From an uncultured Actinomycetes bacterium (GTDB taxonomy: Bacteria; Actinomycetota; Acidimicrobiia; Acidimicrobiales; Microtrichaceae), in contig CAJBIS010000012.1 in the NCBI GenBank assembly GCA_903953195.1, forward strand, positions 1-13,601: a stretch of 13,601 nt of DNA, written 5' to 3'. A program made the position numbers and the translations under genes. The notes beneath the pieces are model-generated. The model saw nothing but the letters and a program-made list of their open reading frames with translations. It was not told the origin of the DNA and ran no database searches. Each line of letters starts with the position of its first letter. The stretch's first letter is position 1. Below, piece after piece: positions 7,433-13,444 of this stretch.

Positions 7433-8818
7433 GTGATCCCGGTCGTGACCCCCGAGCAGATGGCGGCGATCGACGCCGCCGCGCCCGAGTCGGTCGACGA
7501 GTTGATCGCCCGGGCCGCGTTCGCAGTGGCGTCACGAGCCGTCGAGCTGCTCGGGGGGACCTACGGGCGCCGGGTGGTCGTGGTGGCGGGCCCCGGTCAC
7601 AACGGGAACGACGGCCGGGTCGCCGCCGACGTGCTCCGGGCTCGCGGCGCGCGGGTGGCCGTGATCGATGCCGCCGACGCTCCGGCGGTGCTGCCCGAGT
7701 GCGACCTGGTGATCGACGCGGCGTTCGGCACCGGGTTCCACGGCACCTACGAGTTCCCCGATCCCGGCCTTGCACCGGTGCTCGCCGTCGACATCCCGTC
7801 GGGACTCTCCGGGCACACCGGCGTCGCCGGTGGCGCCGTGGCGCACGCGCTCAGCACGGTGACGGTCGCCGCGCTGAAGCCGGGCCTGCTGTTCGGTGCC
7901 GGTCCGGCGCATGCCGGCGAGGTGGTGGTCGCCGACATCGGCCTCGACGTGGACTCGGCATCGACGTTCCTGGTCGAGGACAGCGACGTGGTCGCGTGGG
8001 TGCCGCCCCGAGCGAGCGACGACCACAAGTGGCGCCACGCGGTCTGGGTGGTCGGCGGATCACCGGGGATGACCGGCGCGCCGACCATGAGCGCGGCCGC
8101 GGCGTTCCGGGCCGGCGCCGGCTACGTGCGGTGGTCCGTGCCCGGCGCCGAGGTCGGCGCCGAGCCCGCGGACCTGCCGCTCGAGGTCGTCTCGTTCCCG
8201 CTCGACGCGGCCGACTGGGCGGCATCCGTGACGGCCGACGAGTCGCGGTTCGGTGCGGTCGCGCTCGGCCCCGGGCTCGGGCGCTCCGACGCCGCAGGCC
8301 ACGAGGTCCGAGCGTTGCTGCGCTCACTCGAGGCCCCGGTCGTCGTCGACGGTGACGCGCTCTGGCTCCTCGGCACCGAGGTCGCCGACGTGGTCGGTGC
8401 CCGACGCGCGCCGACGGTCCTCACTCCACACGACGGTGAGTTCGAACGACTCACCGGCACCGCTCCCGGTGACGACCGCATCGCGGCGACCACCGCGCTG
8501 GCGGCGCGTACCGGCGCCGTGGTGCTGCTCAAGGGGCCGACCACGGTGGTCGCCGGTCCCGATGGCACGGTGCTGCTGGTGCGCGCCGGCGATTCCCGTC
8601 TGGCGACGGCGGGAACGGGCGACGTCCTCACCGGGATCGTCGCCGCCTTCCTGGCGTGCGGGGCGACCCCGCTCCGGGCCGCCGGCGCAGCGGCGCAGCT
8701 GCACGGGCTGGCTGCCGATCATGGTCCCGGGCGTGGGCTCGTGGCCTCGGACCTGGTGGCGCTGTTGCCGTCCGTGTGGTCGGAGCTGATCGACGGCGCC
8801 ACACCCGGGCGCGCGTAG
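7433..8818 (+). CDS. nnrD: Bifunctional NAD(P)H-hydrate repair enzyme (epimerase + dehydratase)
   Basis: Metabolite-repair enzyme: the N-terminal NnrE/YjeF_N half epimerises R- and S-NAD(P)HX and the C-terminal ribokinase-fold NnrD half dehydrates S-NAD(P)HX back to NAD(P)H using ADP. The epimerase half (about 1-185) has VVVVAGPGHNGNDGRVAA (48-65), VIDAAFGTGF (93-102), VDIPSGL (119-125) and KPGLLFGAG (149-157). The dehydratase half (about 198-461) has VVGGSPGMTGAP (206-217), ALGPGLGRS (277-285), VVDGDALWLL (304-313), LTPHDGEFERLTG (330-342), LLKGPTTV (365-372) and the catalytic GTGD (394-397). At 461 residues it is a little shorter than many bifunctional members. Its glycine loop reads GHNGNDG where the family usually has GNNGGDG. 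The GTG start agrees with the family N-terminus (VVTPEQM) and with a leaderless promoter. The stop codon TAG forms the first three bases of the alr -10. Confidence 0.94.
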   Translation: MIPVVTPEQMAAIDAAAPESVDELIARAAFAVASRAVELLGGTYGRRVVVVAGPGHNGNDGRVAADVLRARGARVAVIDAADAPAVLPECDLVIDAAFGTGFHGTYEFPDPGLAPVLAVDIPSGLSGHTGVAGGAVAHALSTVTVAALKPGLLFGAGPAHAGEVVVADIGLDVDSASTFLVEDSDVVAWVPPRASDDHKWRHAVWVVGGSPGMTGAPTMSAAAAFRAGAGYVRWSVPGAEVGAEPADLPLEVVSFPLDAADWAASVTADESRFGAVALGPGLGRSDAAGHEVRALLRSLEAPVVVDGDALWLLGTEVADVVGARRAPTVLTPHDGEFERLTGTAPGDDRIAATTALAARTGAVVLLKGPTTVVAGPDGTVLLVRAGDSRLATAGTGDVLTGIVAAFLACGATPLRAAGAAAQLHGLAADHGPGRGLVASDLVALLPSVWSELIDGATPGRA

Positions 8819-8821
8819 CCT
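8816..8821 (+). promoter_or_regulatory. Candidate -10 box of alr, overlapping the nnrD stop codon
   Basis: TAGCCT, six bases before the alr GTG at 8828, with no Shine-Dalgarno between. The first three bases are the nnrD stop codon. Hexamer and spacing are identical to the site before nnrD, which makes chance less likely. It suggests alr can be transcribed separately as a leaderless message, although the two genes are only nine bases apart. Confidence 0.6.
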
Positions 8822-8827
8822 GCTGGC

Positions 8828-9928
8828 GTGGCCCGTCCCTCGCTGATCGACGTCGATCTCGACGCCATCCGGCACAACCTGGCCGCGATCCGCGACCTCG
8901 TCGCCCCCGCACGGGTGTGCGTCGTGGTGAAGGCCGACGGTTACGGCCACGGCGCCGCGGAGGTGGCGGCCGTGGCGCAGGAGACGGGGGACACGTGGCT
9001 GGCGGTGGCGCTGGCCGCCGAGGGCGCCGAGCTCCGCGCCGCCGGCATCACCGCGCCGATCCTGTTGCTGTCCGAGCCGACGGCCGCCGAGCTCGCGGTC
9101 GCTGCGGACGCGGAACTCACGCCGACGCTGTACTCCGTCGAGGGCATCGACACCGCTGCCGGGCTGCGGCCGGGTTGGGCGGTGCACCTGAAGGTCGACA
9201 CGGGGATGCACCGCGTCGGTGCACGGCCCGACGACGCCGTGGAACTGGCGCGCCGCCTGCTCGACGCCGGACTGGTCCTCGGTGGCACGTTCACCCACCT
9301 CGCCGTCGCCGACGTGCCGGAGCGACCCGAGAACGACCTCCAGTTGGGCCGGTTCACCGAGGTCCTCGAGGCGCTCGCCGCGGCCGGCGTCGACCCGGGG
9401 CTCCGCCATGCGGCGAACTCCGCAGCGGCGCTGCACCTGCCGCACGCGCGGTACGACCTGGTGCGCGTCGGCATCGCGGCGTACGGCGTCGCACCCGCTG
9501 CTGACGTGGCATCGCCCGTGGCGCTCCGGTCGTCACTCCGGCTGCGGTCCCGGGTGTCGTTCGTCAACGAGGTCGCCGCCGGTGAGGGTGTGAGTTACGG
9601 CTGGCACCACCGACTCGACGAGGCGGCCACGCTGGCGGTCGTTCCCGTGGGCTACGCGGACGGGGTGCCCCGCAACCTGGGGCTCACCGGCGGTGAGGTG
9701 CTCATCGGCGGGATCCGCCGACCGATGCGCGGGGTGGTCACGATGGATCAGCTCATGGTCGACATCACCGGGGACGAGGGGGTCGTCGTCGGCGACGAGG
9801 TGGTGCTGCTCGGACCGCAGGGTGACGACGAGATCACCCCCGTCGAGTGGGCGCAGCGGGTCGGCACCATTCCGTACGAGGTGCTGGTCGGATTCGGCGC
9901 CCGGGTCCGTCGGACGTATCCCGGCTGA
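8828..9928 (+). CDS. alr: Alanine racemase
   Basis: Pyridoxal-phosphate enzyme that interconverts L- and D-alanine, giving D-Ala for peptidoglycan; cytoplasmic dimer. Its 366 residues match the family. The cofactor lysine is Lys35 in VVVKADGYGHGA (32-43). The second catalytic base is Tyr257 in GVSYGW (254-259), followed by VPVGYADGVPRN (272-283). Other family motifs are KVDTGMHRVG (122-131), the HAANSAA segment (194-200), YDLVRVGIAAYG (209-220) and VTMDQLMVDIT (304-314, substrate-contacting Met306-Asp307). The GTG start gives the usual ARPSLIDVDLDAIRHN opening. A TAGCCT box six bases upstream suggests a leaderless message. It stands nine bases after nnrD and 33 bases before the uracil-DNA glycosylase gene, within a cell-wall and metabolite-repair neighbourhood. 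Confidence 0.97.
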   Translation: MARPSLIDVDLDAIRHNLAAIRDLVAPARVCVVVKADGYGHGAAEVAAVAQETGDTWLAVALAAEGAELRAAGITAPILLLSEPTAAELAVAADAELTPTLYSVEGIDTAAGLRPGWAVHLKVDTGMHRVGARPDDAVELARRLLDAGLVLGGTFTHLAVADVPERPENDLQLGRFTEVLEALAAAGVDPGLRHAANSAAALHLPHARYDLVRVGIAAYGVAPAADVASPVALRSSLRLRSRVSFVNEVAAGEGVSYGWHHRLDEAATLAVVPVGYADGVPRNLGLTGGEVLIGGIRRPMRGVVTMDQLMVDITGDEGVVVGDEVVLLGPQGDDEITPVEWAQRVGTIPYEVLVGFGARVRRTYPG

Positions 9929-9949
9929 GGGCACGCCGAGCGCGGTGGG

Positions 9950-9955
9950 TACGAT
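9950..9955 (+). promoter_or_regulatory. Candidate -10 box of the uracil-DNA glycosylase / t6A operon
   Basis: TACGAT in the 33-base gap after alr, exactly six bases before the GTG at 9962, with no Shine-Dalgarno between. It has the same geometry as the sites before nnrD and alr. Because all following genes overlap, this would be the promoter for udg, tsaE, tsaB, rimI, tsaD and the last gene, unless internal promoters exist that I cannot see. Confidence 0.6.
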
Positions 9956-9961
9956 GCACCG

Positions 9962-10528
9962 GTGCCCGGAGCCTTCGAGGAACTGCGATCCGAGGTGCTC
10001 GGATGCACCCGTTGTGAACTCTCGACGACGCGCACGCAGGTGGTGTTCGGGTCCGGGCCGTCGGATGCCGCGGTGATGATCGTCGGCGAGGCGCCGGGTG
10101 CCGAGGAGGACCGCACCGGCGTGCCGTTCGTGGGTCGCTCCGGGCAGCTGCTCGAACGGGTGGTGGCCGAGGAACTCGGGCTGGCCCGTGACGACTGCTT
10201 CATCGCCAACGTCGTGAAGTGTCGACCGCCCGAGAACCGTGACCCGCGTCCCGTCGAGGTGGCGGCGTGCCGTCCGTACCTCGCCGACCAGGTGCGGCTC
10301 GTCGCACCGCGTGTGGTGCTGACCGTCGGCAACTTCGCCGCCCGGCTGCTGCTCGAGACGCGAGACGGCATCACCCGTCTCCGCGGTCGCTCGTACCCGT
10401 TCGGTGACGCGACCCTCGTGCCGACGTTGCACCCGGCGGCGGTGCTGCGCGGCGGGGCCGTGGCCATGGCGTCGTTCCGTGAGGACATCCGTCTGGTGGG
10501 TGCCGTGCTCGACGGAGCGGCGGCGTGA
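9962..10528 (+). CDS. udg: Family 4 (iron-sulfur) uracil-DNA glycosylase
   Basis: DNA repair enzyme that removes uracil, mostly arising from cytosine deamination, as the first step of base excision repair. The 188 residues are typical of family 4. Four cysteines suited to a 4Fe-4S cluster are present: Cys15 and Cys18 (GCTRCELS), Cys87 (NVVKCRPPENRDP, 83-95) and Cys103 (AACRPYL). The active-site loop is VGEAPGAEED (41-50), followed by PFVGRSGQLL (55-64). The second uracil-binding motif is LHPAAVLR (156-163). The family is sometimes labelled as a phage SPO1 DNA polymerase-related domain. A GTG start with a TACGAT box six bases upstream points to a leaderless message. Its GTGA end overlaps tsaE by four bases, so a repair enzyme heads what is otherwise a tRNA-modification operon. 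Confidence 0.93.
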   Translation: MPGAFEELRSEVLGCTRCELSTTRTQVVFGSGPSDAAVMIVGEAPGAEEDRTGVPFVGRSGQLLERVVAEELGLARDDCFIANVVKCRPPENRDPRPVEVAACRPYLADQVRLVAPRVVLTVGNFAARLLLETRDGITRLRGRSYPFGDATLVPTLHPAAVLRGGAVAMASFREDIRLVGAVLDGAAA

Positions 10529-11067
10529 GCGCGTCGACGGTGCGGGCCCGCACGACCTCGGTGGACCAGACACGCGATCTGGCCGCGGCGCTCGCCGAGC
10601 TGGCGCGGCCCGGCGACCTGCTCGTGCTCGTCGGCGATCTGGGCGCCGGCAAGACGGCGTTCTGTCAGGGATTCGGACGGGGACTCGGCGTCGACGAGCA
10701 GATCACCAGCCCGACGTTCGCGATCGTGCAGTCGTACACAGGTCGGCTCGATCTCCATCACCTGGACGTCTACCGGCTGGGCCAGCTCAACGAGGCGCTC
10801 GACCTGGGACTCAACGAACTGCTCGACGAGGGTGGCGTCACCATCATCGAGTGGGGCGACATGATCGTCCCGGTGCTGCCGCCCGACTTCCTCGAGGTCC
10901 ACCTCGACCTCGACCCCGATGCGGACGCGGCGTCCGATGAGGCACTCAACGTCCGGAGCGTCGGGCTCGTACCGGTCGGTGCCCGATGGTCGGCGCGGGT
11001 GCGCGCCGTGCGCACGGCGCTGGCGGCGTGGGCGGTCGACGAGCCGGGATCGGACCCGACGTGCTGA
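10525..11067 (+). CDS. tsaE: tRNA t6A biosynthesis ATPase TsaE
   Basis: ATPase that binds the TsaB-TsaD dimer and is needed for repeated cycles of t6A37 synthesis on tRNAs reading ANN codons. The Walker A loop is GDLGAGKT (37-44), followed by the family markers TSPTF (61-65), HLDVYRL (79-85) and IIEWGD (107-112). At 180 residues it is slightly longer than many TsaE proteins, with a weakly conserved C-terminal tail (about 140-180). The GTG start overlaps the stop of the uracil-DNA glycosylase in a GTGA junction, and its own end overlaps tsaB by seven bases. Both point to translational coupling. Confidence 0.95.
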   Translation: MSASTVRARTTSVDQTRDLAAALAELARPGDLLVLVGDLGAGKTAFCQGFGRGLGVDEQITSPTFAIVQSYTGRLDLHHLDVYRLGQLNEALDLGLNELLDEGGVTIIEWGDMIVPVLPPDFLEVHLDLDPDADAASDEALNVRSVGLVPVGARWSARVRAVRTALAAWAVDEPGSDPTC

Positions 11068-11759
11068 TCCTCGGCATCGAGACCGCGACCATGCAGGTCG
11101 GCTGCGCCGTCGGTGGCCACGAGGGCGTGCTCTCGTCGGTGCACTCGGCCAAGGGCAAACGCCACGCCGAGCAGCTGGTCCCGTCGATCCAGTTCGCCTG
11201 CGAACAGGCCCGGGTGGAGCTCGCCGAGATCGGCCTCGTCGCGGTCGACGTCGGGCCCGGGCTCTTCACCGGGCTGCGTGTGGGGGTCGCCACCGCGAAG
11301 GCGCTGGCCTTCTCACTGAAGGTGCCGATGATCGGCGTCTCGAGTCTCGACCTGCTCGCGTTCCCGGTGCGGTTCAGCAACCGGCTCATCGTCACCGCCA
11401 TCGACGCCCGCCGTGGCGAGCTCTACTACGCCTGCTACCGGCAGGTGCCGGGTGGTGTGCAGCGCATCACCGACCTGCAGATCGGCTCACCCGACGACCT
11501 CGCCAGCGAACTGCTCGCCTCCGGTGAGGAGGTGTTGCTCGTCGGCGACGGCGCGCAACGCCATGCCGAGTCGTTCGAAGGACTCGCGAAGGTCGAACTC
11601 GTCGACACCGGCAACAGTCACCCGTCGGCCGCCGCGCGGGTGGAACTCGCCCACGCCCGGGCGCTCCGCGAGGAGTTCGAACGACCCGACGCGATCGAAC
11701 CCGTCTACCTGCGGCGACCCGATGCCGAGATCAACTGGTCCACCCGGGACGGCCGATGA
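11061..11759 (+). CDS. tsaB: tRNA t6A biosynthesis protein TsaB
   Basis: Non-catalytic ASKHA-fold partner that dimerises with TsaD in the t6A complex. Key segments are LILGIETAT (2-10), GPGLFTGLRVG (65-75; the family usually has GPGSFTGLR) and AIDARRGELYYACY (113-126). It ends with an EPVYLRRPDAEINW stretch typical of the family. I chose the GTG at 11061, giving 232 residues (E. coli TsaB is 231), because the ASKHA strand LILGIET starts the protein in homologues. The frame stays open upstream to a GTG/ATG-type start at 10986, but that would add 25 low-complexity Gly/Ala/Arg residues wholly inside tsaE. It overlaps tsaE by seven bases and rimI by four (ATGA). Confidence 0.93.
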   Translation: MLILGIETATMQVGCAVGGHEGVLSSVHSAKGKRHAEQLVPSIQFACEQARVELAEIGLVAVDVGPGLFTGLRVGVATAKALAFSLKVPMIGVSSLDLLAFPVRFSNRLIVTAIDARRGELYYACYRQVPGGVQRITDLQIGSPDDLASELLASGEEVLLVGDGAQRHAESFEGLAKVELVDTGNSHPSAAARVELAHARALREEFERPDAIEPVYLRRPDAEINWSTRDGR

Positions 11760-12352
11760 CCGATCAGGACGGGGTTCCCGTGTCGCCCGACAGAGATGGG
11801 TCGCTCGTGTCGCCCGACGGCGACGGGATCCTCATCACGCACATGCGGCCGCGCCATCTGCCCGCCGTCGTCGACATCGAGGAGCGCACGAGCCACCGGC
11901 CGTGGTCCACCCGCCTGTTCCGGGACGAGCTGCGCATGGTGACGAGCCGCAACTACCTGGTCGCCGTGCGGGATCACCTGGTCCTCGGCTTCTGCGGTCT
12001 GATGATCAACCCCGATGAGGGCCACATCACGACGATCTCGGTGCACCCCGACCATCGCCGCGGCGCGATCGCCACCCGTCTGCTGCTGGTGCAGCTCCGT
12101 GAGGCCATCGAGCGCGGCGTCGATGCGGTCACGCTCGAGGTGCGGATCACCAACCGGGCGGCGCAGGACCTGTACCGCCGGTTCGGGTTCGCGCCGGGCG
12201 GGATCCGTCGGAACTACTACCAGGACATCCGTGAGGACGCGCTGATCATGTGGGCGCACGACCTCGACTCGCCCGAGTCGATCGGACGGATGGCGGCGAT
12301 CGAGGCGGCACTGCCGGTGCCGCTCGTGGAGGAGGTGAGTCTCGGTGGTTGA
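11756..12352 (+). CDS. rimI: RimI-type N-alpha-acetyltransferase with a repetitive N-terminal extension
   Basis: GNAT-fold acetyltransferase of the RimI family, which acetylates the N-terminus of ribosomal protein S18 (and, in some bacteria, other proteins) using acetyl-CoA. The GNAT core runs about 26-170: ITHMRPRHLPAVVDIEE (27-43), the acetyl-CoA loop HPDHRRGAIATRLL (97-110), LEVRITN (127-133), AQDLYRRFGF (136-145) and RRNYYQD (151-157). The first 26 or so residues are extra. They form two clean copies and one poor copy of a nine-residue unit resembling VSPDxDGxL. In-frame GTG codons at 11780 and 11807 begin the second and third units and are possible alternative starts. About 28 residues follow the core. 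The ATG overlaps the tsaB stop (ATGA), and the 3' end overlaps tsaD by eight bases. rimI between tsaB and tsaD is a conserved arrangement. Confidence 0.93.
   Translation: MTDQDGVPVSPDRDGSLVSPDGDGILITHMRPRHLPAVVDIEERTSHRPWSTRLFRDELRMVTSRNYLVAVRDHLVLGFCGLMINPDEGHITTISVHPDHRRGAIATRLLLVQLREAIERGVDAVTLEVRITNRAAQDLYRRFGFAPGGIRRNYYQDIREDALIMWAHDLDSPESIGRMAAIEAALPVPLVEEVSLGG
11780..11833 (+). repeat. 27-base tandem repeat in the rimI 5' coding end
   Basis: Two adjacent 27-base units, 11780-11806 and 11807-11833, share their first 12 bases (GTGTCGCCCGAC) and about 21 of 27 positions. They encode VSPDRDGSL and VSPDGDGIL. The preceding 24 bases from the ATG (MTDQDGVP) look like a third, degraded and one-codon-shorter copy. 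Each full unit opens with GTG. The repeat lies outside the GNAT core. Confidence 0.8.
12330..12335 (+). promoter_or_regulatory. Strong Shine-Dalgarno for tsaD inside the rimI end
   Basis: AGGAGG, nine bases before the tsaD GTG at 12345, inside the last codons of rimI. It is the strongest ribosome binding site in the window and fixes the GTG as the tsaD start, although the recognisable TsaD fold begins only near residue 16. Confidence 0.7.
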
Positions 12353-13388
12353 CGCTCCCGGTGACGACCGTTGGACGAATGCCGGCTCCGTCGTGCTCGG
12401 GATCGAGACGTCGTGCGACGAGACGGCGGCGGCGTGTGTGCGCGGTGGCGGTGACGTGCTGTCGTCGGTGGTGAGTTCGCAGGTCGACCTGCACGCCCGC
12501 TACGGCGGCGTCGTGCCGGAGATCGCCAGCCGGGCCCACAACGAGCTCATCATCCCGGTCACGGCCCGCGCCCTGTTCGAGGCCGGACTCGATGGCGAGG
12601 ACGTCGACGCCGTGGCGGCGACGACCGGCCCCGGGCTGATCGGCGCGCTGCTGGTCGGCGTGTCCGCGGCGAAGGCGCTGGCGCTGGCGTGGGACGTGCC
12701 GTTCATCTCGGTCAATCACCTCGAGGCGCACCTGTACGCCGGGTTCCTCGAGGAACCGGAACTGAAGTTCCCGCTGGTCGTGTTGTTGGTCTCGGGTGGC
12801 CACACGATGCTCGTGCTGATGGAGGACCACGGTCGGTACCGGCTGCTCGGCCAGACCCTCGACGACGCCGCCGGCGAGGCGTTCGACAAGGTGGCCCGCT
12901 TCCTCGGCCTCGGGTACCCGGGCGGGCCGGCGATCGACTCCGTGGCGATGTCGGGTGACCCGGAGGCCATCCGGTTCCCGCGGTCGATGATGGACGACGG
13001 ACTCGACTTCTCGTTCAGCGGACTCAAGACGTCGGTGGTCAACCACGTGCGCAACAACCCGTCGGTCAGCACCGAGGACGTCGCCGCCAGCTTCCAGGCC
13101 GCCGTCGTCGATGTGCTGGTCGCCAAGGCCCGCCGTGCCGCGCAGCAGCACGGAGCGACGGCACTGGCGCTCGGCGGCGGGGTCGCCGCCAACTCATTGC
13201 TCCGTGAGCAGTTCCTCACCGCATGCACCGAGGACGGGATGCATGCGTTCCTCCCGAGCCGTGCCATGTGCACCGACAACGCGGCGATGATCGCGTCGGC
13301 GGGCTGGTACCGCCTCCGTCTGGATGGGCCGACGTCGCTCGACTGCGGCGCCGATCCGAATCTCCGCTTGTCGACGCTGCCCGCGTGA
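12345..13388 (+). CDS. tsaD: tRNA N6-adenosine threonylcarbamoyltransferase TsaD
   Basis: Catalytic subunit (Kae1/YgjD family) that transfers the threonylcarbamoyl group from threonylcarbamoyl-AMP to A37 of ANN-decoding tRNAs. The 347 residues are the normal length. Landmarks: VVLGIETSCDETAAA (16-30), YGGVVPEIASRAH (53-65), TTGPGLIGALLVG (93-105), the metal ligands His125 and His129 in VNHLEAH (123-129), LLVSGGHTML (147-156), the DDAAGEAFDKVAR segment (173-185), GYPGGPAID (190-198), DFSFSGLKTSV (221-231), ALGGGVAANSLLR (275-287) and the third metal ligand Asp311 in MCTDNAAMIA (308-317). The first 15 residues are an unconserved leader, but an AGGAGG site supports the GTG start. It overlaps rimI by eight bases and the next gene by four (GTGA). 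TsaC/Sua5, which makes the intermediate, is not in the window. Confidence 0.97.
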   Translation: MVDAPGDDRWTNAGSVVLGIETSCDETAAACVRGGGDVLSSVVSSQVDLHARYGGVVPEIASRAHNELIIPVTARALFEAGLDGEDVDAVAATTGPGLIGALLVGVSAAKALALAWDVPFISVNHLEAHLYAGFLEEPELKFPLVVLLVSGGHTMLVLMEDHGRYRLLGQTLDDAAGEAFDKVARFLGLGYPGGPAIDSVAMSGDPEAIRFPRSMMDDGLDFSFSGLKTSVVNHVRNNPSVSTEDVAASFQAAVVDVLVAKARRAAQQHGATALALGGGVAANSLLREQFLTACTEDGMHAFLPSRAMCTDNAAMIASAGWYRLRLDGPTSLDCGADPNLRLSTLPA

Positions 13389-13444
13389 CCTCGGGCGACG
13401 TGACCTCGGCCCCCGTGACCTCGTGTGATGTGACGCCGCCGGAG
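13385..13444 (+). repeat. 15-base tandem repeat, four units, at the start of the last gene
   Basis: Four consecutive 15-base units begin at 13385, 13400, 13415 and 13430. The first three share the nonamer GTGACCTCG and the fourth starts GTGACGCCG. They encode VTSGD, VTSAP, VTSCD and VTPPE. Each unit begins with a GTGA that mimics the stop-start overlap at the tsaD end, so the array provides four possible start codons in one frame. Confidence 0.8.

Noticed and set aside
10986..11060. Upstream extension of tsaB by 25 codons.
   Set aside because: The added residues are Gly/Ala/Arg-rich, lie wholly inside tsaE and precede the conserved first strand of the ASKHA fold. The GTG at 11061 gives the normal TsaB length.
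13385..13444. Reading the 15-base tandem units as a CRISPR-like or protein-binding iteron array.
   Set aside because: Units are directly adjacent with no spacers, in frame with the downstream gene and only moderately conserved, so an in-frame coding microduplication explains them better.
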